A model generated the notes under the pieces. It was not told the DNA's origin and did not search any database. It saw only the letters and a program-made list of their open reading frames with translations. This document shows, one piece after another, positions 41,515 to 50,295 of a DNA stretch of 64,000 bases (positions within the stretch are counted from its first letter, which is position 1; the number at the start of each line of letters is the position of its first letter). The DNA is from Myxococcus landrumus. GTDB taxonomy: Bacteria; Myxococcota; Myxococcia; Myxococcales; Myxococcaceae. The stretch is taken from assembly GCF_017301635.1 (NCBI RefSeq), contig NZ_CP071091.1, forward strand, positions 277,001 through 341,000. Reading direction: 5' to 3'. A program made the position numbers and the translations under genes.

Positions 41515-43707
41515 TTAGCGCCGGGGCGGGGCCTTGCGACGCAGCCGGTCCGCGAGTTGATGGCGCAGGGGACGCGAGTCGCCCTCCGCGCCCAGCACCC
41601 GTGAGGCCGCGCCTCGCAGCGCGTGGTGGACGAAGTCGAAGCGTTTGAGCGTGCCGTTGACCCTGTCGACGACTCGCTCCATCAGGGGCGGAGGGATGGC
41701 GGCGGCGGCCTGGGCGAGGAGCCGGGCCTCGTGCTTGCGAGCTTCGCCCCGGTGGATGCGGAGCGCCCGCTCCGGATTCGACGCGAGGCGCGGGTGCTTC
41801 TGGTTCAGCCGCGCCATCAGTCCATCCCGCTCGGAGACCAGCGACGTGCGCGTCATGGAGTCGTGGCGCACGCGGTAGTGGAACAGGGGCTCGGGGATGA
41901 CCGAGCCTTCCAAGCCCCGCTCCGCGAGCGAGCAGAAGACGTCCCAGTCCTCGTAGCCGGTGAACCACTCGTCATAGCCGCCGAGGTCCAGGAGGACGGT
42001 GCGCTCCATCAGCGCGGTGCAGGTCGAGGCCACGTTGGCCACCCACAACGCGTCCCGCTCCATCCCCCAGGGCACGAAGCCACCCGTCATCCGGGCCGGG
42101 TCATCGACGAAGTAGCTCACCAGGGACGTGGCGTAGCCGAGGCCCGGCGTGCCCTCCATCACCGCGACGGTCTTCTCCAGGAACGTGGGTGAGATGAGGT
42201 CGTCCGGGTCCAGCGGGAGGACGTAGTGTCCTCGCGCGTGGCGGAGCCCCGTGTTTCGGGCCGCGCTCAGTCCTCCATTGCGCTGACGGATGATTCGCAG
42301 GTCGGGCGCCTGGATGCGCTCGAGCAGCTCGACGCTCTCCGCATCGGTGGACCCGTCATCGACGAGGACAATCTCGTAGTCAGTGAAGGTCTGCGCGCGG
42401 ATGGCGCGCAGCGTCTCCGGCAGGTAGCTCCCCATGTTGTAGTAGGGGACCAGCACCGAGACGAGGGGCGTGTCGGAGCGTGGCCTGGGCTTGGGAAGCG
42501 CGCGGTTCCGGACGTGCGCGACGGAGGCCATCGCGGCCTCCACTTGCTTCACGATGCTCGCGGGGGCGCAGCGGGTGGCGATTCGCGCGGGGGCCTCGAT
42601 GCGCGCCTGCTCACGCAAGGCAGCGTCGCTCAGGGCCTTCTCGAGCGTCTCGGTCAGGTGGGCCACGTCACCGGCGCGGAAGAGCAGTCCGCTGCGAGGC
42701 GCCTCGATGAACTCCGCGAGGCCGCCACCGTCGCTGGCCACGACGAGCGCTCCGGCCGCCATGGCCTCCAGGCAGAAGTCGGGAGCGTTGTCCCAGAGCG
42801 AGGGGAGGGCGCAGACCGTGGCGCTCGTGATGGCCGCGGTGTGCTCGGAGGCGGAGCGCGGAGGGGTGAAGTGGATGCGCTCTCGCCAGGCGGGCGCGAT
42901 GCGGCGCTCCAGCCAGGCGCGCATGGAGCGGCCGGAGGGGCCCGTCTGGGTGTCGGCGCCGATGAGCTCGAGCTCCGCGTCGACTCCCTTCTCGAACAAC
43001 GCCTGCATGGCATCCACGAGCAGGTGGACACCCTTGCGACGCGCGAGGTCGCCCACGTACAGCACCCGTGCGCGGCCCGAGGTCGCCCGTGGAGCGGGCC
43101 CTGTCGAGTGGGTGGAGGGGAAGGGCGGAGGGATGACGACGCCCGGGCGCTCCAGCTTCAGCCGAGCGCTCACCTTGTCGAGCAGCGCCCGCGTCGCGGA
43201 GAGGACGAGGTCCGCCTCCTGGATGCAGCCATCCTCCATGTACTGTTGTTGGGCCGCGTCCAGGTCCAGCGTCGCGACCTGGTCGAGCTCCTGGCGGTCG
43301 CGCGTGGGCGTGTGCAGCCGCACCGCGAGCACCGCCGAGGCGAAGTGTCCCAGCGTGCGCCGGGCCCGCAGCGCGAAGTAGCCCTCGAACTCGGACTCGG
43401 GGAACTCGATGTAGTCGAACGCGTGCCGGGCATGCAGCTCGAGCAGGCACTGATACGCATCCATGGCGTGTCGCGGCGGCGGGAACGGAAAGGCACCCGC
43501 GAAGGCGGGATGCATCTCCGAGTGAATGGCATGGACGCGCAGGCCAGGCAGGTCGAGTTCGGCGCGCTCCAGTCCCGTCTGCGGTGCGGTGAGGACATGC
43601 ACTTCATGGCCCGCATCGGCGAACGCGCGAGCCATCCGCGCCACATACGTACCGAGGTCACCGCCGCTGTAGGGAGAGAGCTCTCGGGAGACCAGACAGA
43701 TGCGCAC
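41515..43707 (-). CDS. GT4-GT2 bifunctional glycosyltransferase (convergent paralogue)
   Basis: 730 residues with the same architecture as the gene that faces it. GT4 part at about 1-400: MRICLVSRELSPYSGGDLGT, VLYVGDLARRKGVHLLVDAM, ALPSLWDNAPDFCLEAMAAG. GT2 part at about 415-640: LVSVLVPYYNMGSYLPETLR, VLVDDGSTD, VLPLDPDDLISPTFLEKTVA, YEDWDVFCSLAERG. Residues 678-700 (VVDRVNGTLKRFDFVHHALR) match the C-terminal element of its neighbour. The two genes point at each other with 15 bases between stops, an arrangement that could come from inverted duplication. Its start codon is ATG; the next gene upstream on this strand ends 20 bases before it. Confidence 0.87.
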   Translation of the reverse strand: MRICLVSRELSPYSGGDLGTYVARMARAFADAGHEVHVLTAPQTGLERAELDLPGLRVHAIHSEMHPAFAGAFPFPPPRHAMDAYQCLLELHARHAFDYIEFPESEFEGYFALRARRTLGHFASAVLAVRLHTPTRDRQELDQVATLDLDAAQQQYMEDGCIQEADLVLSATRALLDKVSARLKLERPGVVIPPPFPSTHSTGPAPRATSGRARVLYVGDLARRKGVHLLVDAMQALFEKGVDAELELIGADTQTGPSGRSMRAWLERRIAPAWRERIHFTPPRSASEHTAAITSATVCALPSLWDNAPDFCLEAMAAGALVVASDGGGLAEFIEAPRSGLLFRAGDVAHLTETLEKALSDAALREQARIEAPARIATRCAPASIVKQVEAAMASVAHVRNRALPKPRPRSDTPLVSVLVPYYNMGSYLPETLRAIRAQTFTDYEIVLVDDGSTDAESVELLERIQAPDLRIIRQRNGGLSAARNTGLRHARGHYVLPLDPDDLISPTFLEKTVAVMEGTPGLGYATSLVSYFVDDPARMTGGFVPWGMERDALWVANVASTCTALMERTVLLDLGGYDEWFTGYEDWDVFCSLAERGLEGSVIPEPLFHYRVRHDSMTRTSLVSERDGLMARLNQKHPRLASNPERALRIHRGEARKHEARLLAQAAAAIPPPLMERVVDRVNGTLKRFDFVHHALRGAASRVLGAEGDSRPLRHQLADRLRRKAPPRR

Positions 43708-43727
43708 GGAGACCTCGGTGGCGGGGA

Positions 43728-44336
43728 CTATCGTCGGCCCGAGCGGCGTCGGGAGTTTCCGCCCACGGGCCCGCGCGGGGCCGGAGTGGGGTCCTTCTGA
43801 GGGACTTCAGGTGTGGACGCGGACGGTGGCATCACCGCGCTCACGGGGGAGGGCGGACTGTCGTTCGCGCCAGCGTCCTCGTGGGGCGTGCCCGCCTGGG
43901 CCGCTTCCTCGATGCGCACGAGCCTGCGCTCGACCTCCTGTCTCCACGTGGCCTGCGTTCGAGCGTGCTCGCGTTGCACGTCGTGAATCGTCGCGAGTGC
44001 ATCGAGGATGGACTCGTTGAACTCGACCTGCTTGCGCAGCGCCTCGTTGATGAACGGCTGGAAGAGGAGCCGGAACGCACGCTTCGCGAGCACCAGCGCG
44101 GGACCCGAGATGCCACCCCGGTGGGATGTCACCGGTCCGGCATAGCGGCTGTCCATCTTCCCGCGCGCCTCCAGGAGCAGCGAGGGCCACGGCGCGGGAG
44201 TCGCCTGCCGCGTCGAGGACTCCAGCGCGTGGCGCAGGGACTCCATCGCCTCGGTGGACGCCTCCGGCAGCTTCTGGGTTTCCCTCGCCACGGCTTCGGC
44301 CGAGGGCGCATCGGTCAACAAGTCCTCAGCGCGCAC
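43728..44336 (-). CDS. Small protein with glycosyltransferase-associated SHR/KR/QxxFN element
   Basis: 202 residues, GTG start, overlapping the end of the GT4 gene by 11 bases. It has no enzyme domain. Residues about 71-117 (SHRGGISGPALVLAKRAFRL, continuing QPFINEALRKQVEFNES) match the repeated element at the start of WbgA. The following residues to 145 form a coiled coil (REHARTQATWRQEVERRLVR), and the tail is proline-, serine- and alanine-rich, ending in RRRSGRR. There is no signal peptide or membrane helix. Position among glycosyltransferase genes and the shared element suggest it binds the membrane or the same partner as WbgA; this is inference. Confidence 0.75.
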   Translation of the reverse strand: MRAEDLLTDAPSAEAVARETQKLPEASTEAMESLRHALESSTRQATPAPWPSLLLEARGKMDSRYAGPVTSHRGGISGPALVLAKRAFRLLFQPFINEALRKQVEFNESILDALATIHDVQREHARTQATWRQEVERRLVRIEEAAQAGTPHEDAGANDSPPSPVSAVMPPSASTPEVPQKDPTPAPRGPVGGNSRRRSGRR

Positions 44337-45939
44337 GCAACCCCTCCAGCAACGTCGTGATGGCCGCCTCGGGACTCGAGGACTCCATCATCACCAACCG
44401 GTCCTGCAAATGGCTTCGTGCGGACTCCAGGGGCGTGGAGGGCTGCCCCGCCACGTGGACACCCCACGCTCGCGCCCCCAGATAGGGCAGCAGCGCCTGC
44501 GCACTGAGCGTGTCCACGCCCACCAGCACCACCGGCGCCGATGAGACGCGCACCGCCGTCTCCATCGATGACGAGCCAGGAAGGACTTCGCTCATCCGGC
44601 TCGCGGGCTGGTCCGGCGTGAAGTGCCACACCGACACGCCTTCCACCTGCTGCCCTCGCAGCTCCATCGACGCCACTTCGCCGCGAGGCCTCAGGGCCAG
44701 AACCCTCGCTCCCGGCAAGCGCTCCGCCAGCCGCCGCGTCAGCCGAGACGACTCCGCCTCGGGATTCATCGTGTATCCGGGGCACACCAGCTCCACGGTG
44801 GCGGATGCCGCCTGGGAGGTGACCTCGCTGGGACGCGAGGAGAGCAGGTCATCCAGCGCAGTGCGCACCTGCTCCGCGACGAACTCCTGGGACAGCGCAC
44901 CCAGCCGCGCCCGCTGCGCCTCGAGCACCTGTGCCCGCAGCGTGGGGTTCCGGTCCAGCACGGCGAGCAGCTGCGCCACCTCGGCGGGGTCGTCCGACAG
45001 CGTGGTGAGCCCCGCGCCGCCCATCGTCTCCGGAACCGCCGCGGCGCCGTACGCCACCACGGGCACGTTGCGGTACATGCCCTCCAGGAGCGGCACACCA
45101 AAGCCCTCGTGCCGGCTCATGGAGAGATACGCGGACGCCGTCGCGAAGCACGCGGAGAGCTGCGCGGGACTCACCCGGCCCATGAACACGACGCGCTCGA
45201 TGCCCAGGACGTCCTTGAGCCCGTGCAGGTACGCGCCGTAGGCGCTGTCCCGGTGGAGATATCCCGCGATGATGAGCCGGCTGCGGGGCTGGTAGAGACG
45301 CTGGTACGCGGCGAAGACGCGCAGCACGTCATCCACCTTCTTGCTGGGCACCGCCCGGCCCACGAAGAGGATGTTGGAATACCCATCGCTCAGCTCCGCC
45401 TGGAGCGCGGAGTCCGGCGGCGTGTCGAACGCCGTCCAGTCGATGGCGAAGGGCATCGTCACCACGGAGCGATAGCCCGCGGCCACCAGCTCCTCGGCGC
45501 TGAACTTCGAATAGGTGAACGCCCGCTCGATGTGCGGACGCAGCTCCAGCAGCTCATCCCGGGCCGCGTCGCACGCGGCCGCCACCTTGCGCTCGAACCC
45601 CTCGAACAGCCGGGCAGGCGTCACGTTCTGGTAGATGATGGCCTTGCGGCCAGGCGCTCGAGCGATGAGCGGCACGAGCCGCGATTGGAAGCTGTGCTGG
45701 ATGAGCAGCACGGTGTCCGGGCGGGCCTGCTTCGCGTACTCGCGCACGTGCCGGACCTGGTCCTTGCACGCGTCATCCCAGTCCTCGGCGAAGATGTCGG
45801 ACGTGTAGCCCCATCCGCGCAGGAGTCCCTGGAGGTAGCGCGCCTGGTTGCCCACCCCGTCTCCCCACGCGAGCCGAGGCACGAGCTGGTGGACTTCCCG
45901 GGGCGTCGATGTCGAGGGGCTGAGGTGGCTCTCTTTCAC
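44326..45939 (-). CDS. GT4-family glycosyltransferase with extra C-terminal domain
   Basis: 537 residues from a GTG start with GGGAG about seven bases upstream. The frame stays open beyond it but those residues are the antisense of rmlB. The GT-B fold is visible from LVPRLAWGDGVGNQARYLQG, then ILFVGRAVPSKKVDDVLRVF, VVFMGRVSPAQLSACF and MSRHEGFGVPLLEGMYRNVP; the last holds the E-x7-E donor motif. The enzyme proper ends near residue 385. The remaining 150 residues (VELVCPGYTMNPEAESSRLT and beyond) form a Rossmann-like unit with no obvious catalytic residues. It is divergent from rmlB across a 120-base gap and is the first gene of a three-gene minus-strand unit. Confidence 0.87.
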   Translation of the reverse strand: MKESHLSPSTSTPREVHQLVPRLAWGDGVGNQARYLQGLLRGWGYTSDIFAEDWDDACKDQVRHVREYAKQARPDTVLLIQHSFQSRLVPLIARAPGRKAIIYQNVTPARLFEGFERKVAAACDAARDELLELRPHIERAFTYSKFSAEELVAAGYRSVVTMPFAIDWTAFDTPPDSALQAELSDGYSNILFVGRAVPSKKVDDVLRVFAAYQRLYQPRSRLIIAGYLHRDSAYGAYLHGLKDVLGIERVVFMGRVSPAQLSACFATASAYLSMSRHEGFGVPLLEGMYRNVPVVAYGAAAVPETMGGAGLTTLSDDPAEVAQLLAVLDRNPTLRAQVLEAQRARLGALSQEFVAEQVRTALDDLLSSRPSEVTSQAASATVELVCPGYTMNPEAESSRLTRRLAERLPGARVLALRPRGEVASMELRGQQVEGVSVWHFTPDQPASRMSEVLPGSSSMETAVRVSSAPVVLVGVDTLSAQALLPYLGARAWGVHVAGQPSTPLESARSHLQDRLVMMESSSPEAAITTLLEGLRAR

Positions 45940-46059
45940 GCCCGGCTCCCTTAGCGCCGCGAGGGGGCATACACAAGCCTGGGCGTCCCGAGCGCCTTGA
46001 CCGTCGCCACCCCCTCCGATACGCAGGCACACTCTCCGAGCTCTCGAGGCCCGCGACAC

Positions 46060-47085
46060 ATGAACGTATTGGTGACAGGAGGGTGTGGCTTCATCGGCTC
46101 CAACCTCGTGAGGTACCTGCGACGCGAGCGACCCGACTGGACGGTCGTCAACCTCGACCAGCTCACGTATGCGGGCAACCTGGAGAACCTGTCGGACCTG
46201 GAGGGAGACCCGCGCCACGTCTTCGTCCGGGGCGACATCGGCAACCGCGAGCTCGTGGAGCACCTGATGTCGGTGCACGCCATCGACACCGTGCTGCACC
46301 TGGCGGCCGAGAGCCACGTGGACCGCTCCATCCTCGGGCCCGAGGTCTTCGTCACCACCAACGTGCTCGGCACCCAGCGCCTCCTGGAGGCCAGCCGGGC
46401 GCGAGGCGTGAAGCGCTTCGTGATGGTGTCCACGGATGAGGTGTATGGCTCGCTGGGCCCCACGGGCGCCTTCACCGAGTCCTCTCCGCTCAAGCCCTCC
46501 AGTCCGTACTCGGCCAGCAAGACGAGCTCCGACCTGGTGGCGCTCGCGTACCACCACACCTTCGGCATGGACGTGGTGGTGACGCGCTGCTCGAACAACT
46601 ACGGGCGCTACCAGTTCCCGGAGAAGTTGATTCCGCTCATGGTCGTCAACGCGCTGCACGACAGGCCGCTGCCGGTGTACGGCGATGGCGCCAACGTGCG
46701 CGACTGGCTGCACGTGGAGGACCACTGCCAGGCGCTGCTGCTCGCGCTGGAGAAGGGCCGAGCGGGCGAGGTGTACAACATCGGCGGTGGGGCGGAGCGC
46801 CGCAACATCGACATCGTGAAGGCGATTCTCGGCCTCGTGGGCAAGCCTGAGTCGCTCATCCAGTACGTGAAGGACCGGCCGGGACATGACCGGCGCTACG
46901 CCATCGACCCGTCGAAGATTCGCGCCGAGCTGGGGTGGACGCCCGCGCATACCTTCGAGCAGGGGCTGGCGGAGACGGTGCGCTGGTACGTGGACCACCC
47001 CGCGTGGTGGGAGCGCGTGATGAGCGGCGCGTACCGGCAATACTTCGAGACGCAGTACCGCCACCGCCTCCAGGGGAGGGCGTGA
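46060..47085 (+). CDS. rmlB: dTDP-glucose 4,6-dehydratase
   Basis: 341 residues from the ATG opening MNVLVTGGCGFIGSNLVRYL, with CGAGG about ten bases upstream. It converts dTDP-glucose to dTDP-4-keto-6-deoxyglucose, the second step to dTDP-L-rhamnose. It is an extended short-chain dehydrogenase: glycine motif TGGCGFIG for NAD, catalytic YSASK with its tyrosine and lysine (SSPYSASKTSSD), the STDEVYG strand and RCSNNYGRYQFPEKLIP. First gene of rmlB-rmlD-rmlA-rmlC, all on one strand with little spacing. A weak TTGACC at 45997-46002 may be part of its promoter. Confidence 0.95.
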   Translation: MNVLVTGGCGFIGSNLVRYLRRERPDWTVVNLDQLTYAGNLENLSDLEGDPRHVFVRGDIGNRELVEHLMSVHAIDTVLHLAAESHVDRSILGPEVFVTTNVLGTQRLLEASRARGVKRFVMVSTDEVYGSLGPTGAFTESSPLKPSSPYSASKTSSDLVALAYHHTFGMDVVVTRCSNNYGRYQFPEKLIPLMVVNALHDRPLPVYGDGANVRDWLHVEDHCQALLLALEKGRAGEVYNIGGGAERRNIDIVKAILGLVGKPESLIQYVKDRPGHDRRYAIDPSKIRAELGWTPAHTFEQGLAETVRWYVDHPAWWERVMSGAYRQYFETQYRHRLQGRA

Positions 47086-47086
47086 C

Positions 47087-47989
47087 ATGCGTGTCCTCGT
47101 CACGGGCTCCAACGGACTGGTGGGCAGCCGCGCGTGCGAGCTGCTGGAGAAGCGGGGCCACACCGTGGTCGGCCTGGGGCGAGGACCTCGGCGCACGGGG
47201 GGCGCGTACAGCTACGTCTCCGTGGACCTCACGCGTGACGCGGAGGTGGCCCATGCGCTGTCCTCCGCGGCTCCGGACGTCGTCATCCACTGCGCCTCCA
47301 TGACGGACGTGGACGCCTGCGAGAAGAACGCGGAGGCGGCGTATGCCGCCAATGTCCAGGCGACAGCGGCGGTGGCTCGCGGCGCGCGCGCGGCCGGGGC
47401 CCACCTGGTCCACGTGTCCACCGACTACGTCTTCGATGGCGACGCGGGCCCGTACGATGAAGCGGCCGTGCCCAATCCGCGCGGCGTCTATGCGCTGACC
47501 AAGCACCTGGGGGAGCAGACGGTGCGAGTGCTCGCGCCGGGCTCGGCCATTGCCCGCACGGCGGTGGTGTACGGCTGGCCTCCGGTGGAAGGCCGGCTCA
47601 ACTTCGGCGCATGGCTGGTGACGAATCTGGAGAAGGGGCAGTCCGTGCGGCTGTTCGACGACCAGATTGTCTCGCCCTCCCTCGCGGACAACGTCGCGGC
47701 GATGCTGGTGGAGCTGGGCGAGCGCAAGCTGGGCGGGGTGTGGAACACGTGCGGCGGCGCGGTGATGGACCGGGTGGCCTTCGGACGGGCGCTGTGTGAG
47801 GTGTTCGGGTTCGACGCGCAGCTCGTCATCCCCACGCGCATGGCGGACCTGAAGCTGCCCAGTCCCCGTCCGCTGAAGAGCGGGCTCAAGACGGACAAGG
47901 CGCGCGCCGAGCTGACGGAGAAGCCGCTGGACCTCGCCGAGTCGCTCTCTCGCTTCCATGCGAGCTGGAAGCGCGCGCGGGGACTCTGA
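47087..47989 (+). CDS. rmlD: dTDP-4-dehydrorhamnose reductase
   Basis: 300 residues. A short-chain dehydrogenase of the RmlD family: NAD(P) motif TGSNGLVGSR, HCASMTDVDACEKNAEAAYA, VSTDYVFDGDAGPYDEAAVP, and the catalytic Y-x3-K in GVYALTKHLGEQ. It reduces dTDP-4-keto-L-rhamnose to dTDP-L-rhamnose, the last step of the pathway. One base separates it from rmlB. The order B-D-A-C is one of several seen in nature. It could also be annotated as a generic sugar-nucleotide-binding SDR, but the complete rml set around it makes rmlD the best reading. Confidence 0.88.
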   Translation: MRVLVTGSNGLVGSRACELLEKRGHTVVGLGRGPRRTGGAYSYVSVDLTRDAEVAHALSSAAPDVVIHCASMTDVDACEKNAEAAYAANVQATAAVARGARAAGAHLVHVSTDYVFDGDAGPYDEAAVPNPRGVYALTKHLGEQTVRVLAPGSAIARTAVVYGWPPVEGRLNFGAWLVTNLEKGQSVRLFDDQIVSPSLADNVAAMLVELGERKLGGVWNTCGGAVMDRVAFGRALCEVFGFDAQLVIPTRMADLKLPSPRPLKSGLKTDKARAELTEKPLDLAESLSRFHASWKRARGL

Positions 47990-48004
47990 CTTCGAGAGGT
48001 GGAT

Positions 48005-48886
48005 ATGAAGGGCATCATCCTCGCAGGTGGCTCGGGCACCCGGCTGTATCCGCTGACTCGCGTGGTCAGCAAGCAACTGCTGCCCGTGCATGACAAGCCG
48101 ATGATCTACTACCCGCTCAGCACGCTGATGCTGGCCGGCATCCGTGAGGTGCTCATCATCTCCACGCCTCAGGACCTGCCTCGCTTCCGCGAGCTATTGG
48201 GTCCTGGAGACCAGTGGGGCATGCGCTTCGAGTACGCGGAGCAGCCGCGTCCGGAGGGGCTGGCGCAGGCGTTCGTCATCGGCCGCGACTTCGTGGGCGC
48301 ATCTCCGGTGTCGCTCATCCTGGGCGACAACATCTTCTACGGCCATGGGCTGAGCCAGCGCGTGCGCAACGCGGCGAAGCGCACGTCGGGCGCCACCGTG
48401 TTCGGCTACTACGTGAAGGACCCGGAGCGTTACGGCGTGGTGGAGCTGGACGCGAACAACCGGGCGGTGAGCCTGGAGGAGAAGCCGCTCAAGCCCAAGT
48501 CGAACTACGCCGTCACCGGGCTGTACTTCTACGACAACCAGGTGCTCGACATCGCCGCCGCGCTCAAGCCGAGCCCGCGGGGGGAGCTGGAGATCACCGA
48601 CGTCAACGCGGAGTACCTGCGCCGGGGACAGCTCGATGTGGAGCTGATGGGGCGGGGCTACGCGTGGCTGGACACGGGGACCCACAGCTCGCTGATGGAG
48701 GCCTCGAACTTCATCGAAATCATCGAACGCCGCCAGGGACTCAAGGTGGCGTGTCCCGAGGAGATTGCGTACCGGATGGGCTACATCGACGCGAAGCAAC
48801 TGACGGCCCTGGCGGAGCCGATGCGGAAGAACGAGTACGGGCAGTACCTGCTGGCCGTCGCGGAGAACCGGGGCGCGGTGTCATGA
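48005..48886 (+). CDS. rmlA: Glucose-1-phosphate thymidylyltransferase
   Basis: 293 residues, the normal size, from the ATG five bases after GAGAGG; a GTG two codons earlier is also in frame. It makes dTDP-glucose from dTTP and glucose 1-phosphate. The nucleotidyltransferase signature [35 protein letters not shown], the metal-binding LGDNIFYG and [20 protein letters not shown] are all intact, as is [16 protein letters not shown]. It is usually feedback-inhibited by dTDP-rhamnose. It overlaps rmlC by four bases. Confidence 0.95.
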   Translation: MKGIILAGGSGTRLYPLTRVVSKQLLPVHDKPMIYYPLSTLMLAGIREVLIISTPQDLPRFRELLGPGDQWGMRFEYAEQPRPEGLAQAFVIGRDFVGASPVSLILGDNIFYGHGLSQRVRNAAKRTSGATVFGYYVKDPERYGVVELDANNRAVSLEEKPLKPKSNYAVTGLYFYDNQVLDIAAALKPSPRGELEITDVNAEYLRRGQLDVELMGRGYAWLDTGTHSSLMEASNFIEIIERRQGLKVACPEEIAYRMGYIDAKQLTALAEPMRKNEYGQYLLAVAENRGAVS

Positions 48887-49428
48887 AGGTGACGCCGTTG
48901 GAGATTCCGGACCTGCTGCTGGTGGAGCCCAAGGTCTTCGGTGATGACCGGGGCTTCTTCATGGAGCTGTTCCACGCGAAGCGCTATGCGGACGCGGGCA
49001 TTCCCGGGCCCTTCATCCAGGACAACTACTCGCGCTCGTCGCGAGGCACCTTGCGCGGGCTGCACTTCCAGGAGCCGCAAGGGCAGGGGAAGCTGGTGCA
49101 GGTGCTCGCCGGCCGCGTGTACGACGTGGCGGTGGATGTCCGGCGTGGCTCGCCTACCTTCGGCAAGTGGGCGGCGGTGGAGCTGTCCGCGGAGAACCGC
49201 CGGCAGCTCTGGATTCCGCCGGGCTTCGCCCACGGCTTCTGCGTGACGAGCGAGACCGCGGACTTCCATTACAAGTGCACCACGATGTACGCGCCGGAGA
49301 CGGAGCGCTGCATCGCGTGGAACGACCCGGACCTCGGCATTCCCTGGCCGGTGTCCGAGCCGCTGATGTCACCCAAGGACCTGCGCGCCCCACGCCTCAA
49401 GGACGCGCCCGTCCTCCCTTCGCTGTAG
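48883..49428 (+). CDS. rmlC: dTDP-4-dehydrorhamnose 3,5-epimerase
   Basis: 181 residues, typical. It epimerises carbons 3 and 5 of dTDP-4-keto-6-deoxyglucose. The cupin core shows [15 protein letters not shown], the catalytic region [16 protein letters not shown] with its essential histidine, the [13 protein letters not shown] strand and [13 protein letters not shown]. The proton-relay tyrosine lies in [14 protein letters not shown]. Last gene of the rml set. A GC palindrome (49441-49450) follows but is not a convincing terminator. With this gene the window contains a full dTDP-L-rhamnose pathway beside the glycosyltransferases. Confidence 0.95.
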   Translation: MKVTPLEIPDLLLVEPKVFGDDRGFFMELFHAKRYADAGIPGPFIQDNYSRSSRGTLRGLHFQEPQGQGKLVQVLAGRVYDVAVDVRRGSPTFGKWAAVELSAENRRQLWIPPGFAHGFCVTSETADFHYKCTTMYAPETERCIAWNDPDLGIPWPVSEPLMSPKDLRAPRLKDAPVLPSL

Positions 49429-49452
49429 CGACGGACCCGGGGGCGCGCCCGC

Positions 49453-49905
49453 TCAGTAGGCGCCGCCCTCGCGCAGGTTGATGCCGTGCTCGAGGTACGC
49501 CTTGAGGCACGTCATCATGTGCATCCACCCACCACAGTTGTCATACGACGACTTGAAGCCCTTCGCGTCCGGCTTCCAGCCCGACTCGCGAATCTGCACC
49601 AGCGTGTTGCCGGCATCGATGGGCTTGAAGTTCATCTCGATGGTGGTGTTGTAGCCGCCCTCCGCGGCCTCCCACTCCAGGGTGATGCGCTCGTCCTTCG
49701 CCACCTCGCGGACGACGACGTCGAATGCGTCCGGTGCCTCCGCGAAGCTCCACTTCACCGTGGTGCCCGCCACCAGCGGCGCGCTGGCCGTCTTCACGAA
49801 GTAGCCACTGAGCTTGCGCGGATTCACGACGCCGTCGAAGACCTCCGACACCGGCTTCTGGATCTTCAACTGCACCTGGAACGTGGGCTCCAACTTGGGC
49901 TCCAT
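49453..49905 (-). CDS. SRPBCC/AHSA1-domain protein
   Basis: 150 residues of the Hsp90-ATPase-activator-like START fold: VQLKIQKPVSEVFDGVVNPR at the start, then GTTVKWSFAEA, a VVREVAKDERITLEWEA strand and the long last helix GGWMHMMTCLKAYLEHGI. This fold makes a hydrophobic pocket that binds lipids or other small ligands. It is divergent from an ArsR-type regulator with 56 bases between them. Pairs of this sort are widespread in bacteria, the regulator controlling the START protein. The ligand is unknown. Confidence 0.88.
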   Translation of the reverse strand: MEPKLEPTFQVQLKIQKPVSEVFDGVVNPRKLSGYFVKTASAPLVAGTTVKWSFAEAPDAFDVVVREVAKDERITLEWEAAEGGYNTTIEMNFKPIDAGNTLVQIRESGWKPDAKGFKSSYDNCGGWMHMMTCLKAYLEHGINLREGGAY

Positions 49906-49943
49906 GGAATGGCTCCTCGAGGGGTGGGGTTTCGTTCGACGAT

Positions 49944-49963
49944 ATGTTATAGGAATATAACAT
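49944..49963. promoter_or_regulatory. Perfect palindromic operator over the arsR start codon
   Basis: Arms ATGTTATA (49944-49951) and TATAACAT (49956-49963) are exact inverted complements around GGAA. The right arm includes the first two bases of the arsR ATG. The site is strikingly AT-rich for this genome and lies between the divergent arsR and AHSA1 genes. This is the classic shape and place for an ArsR-family operator that represses both. Confidence 0.7.
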
Positions 49964-50291
49964 GTCGAGGGCGGAGAAGGACGACCTCATCTTCAAGGCG
50001 CTCGCGGACTCACGGAGGCGGGAGGTGTTGGACCTGCTGAAGGCGGCGCCGCGGACGACGGGAGACTTGTGTGCGCACTTCGAGGCCACGTTGGACCGGT
50101 GCACGGTGATGCAGCACCTCAAGGTCCTCGAGCGCGCGGGCCTGGTCATCGCCGTGCGCGAGGGTCGCCTGCGCTGGAACTACCTCAACGCCACGCCGTT
50201 CAAGGAGATCCACGACCGGTGGATATCTCCCTATGCGACCGAGGCCGTGAGCCTGCTCTCGAGGCTGAAGCGGGACCTGGAGGAGGACTGA
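49962..50291 (+). CDS. ArsR-family transcriptional regulator
   Basis: 109 residues with a winged helix-turn-helix: FKALADSRRREVLDLLKAAP (first helices), TTGDLCAHFEATLDRCTVMQ with the recognition helix, and KVLERAGLVIAVREGRLRWN for the wing. No paired cysteines that would make a metal site are present, only C37 and C47, so it is more likely one of the non-metal ArsR proteins that accompany AHSA1 genes. The ATG lies inside its own presumed operator, so bound protein would block transcription or translation start directly. Convergent with the acetyltransferase gene, four bases apart. Confidence 0.88.
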   Translation: MSRAEKDDLIFKALADSRRREVLDLLKAAPRTTGDLCAHFEATLDRCTVMQHLKVLERAGLVIAVREGRLRWNYLNATPFKEIHDRWISPYATEAVSLLSRLKRDLEED

Positions 50292-50295
50292 GTCT

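Noticed and set aside
45997-46025. TTGACC followed by TACGCA as an rmlB promoter
   Set aside because: The -10 matches only two of six bases; kept as a remark in the rmlB entry.
49441-49450. GGGCGCGCCC as an rml operon terminator
   Set aside because: A palindrome without loop room or T-run; cannot form a useful hairpin alone.
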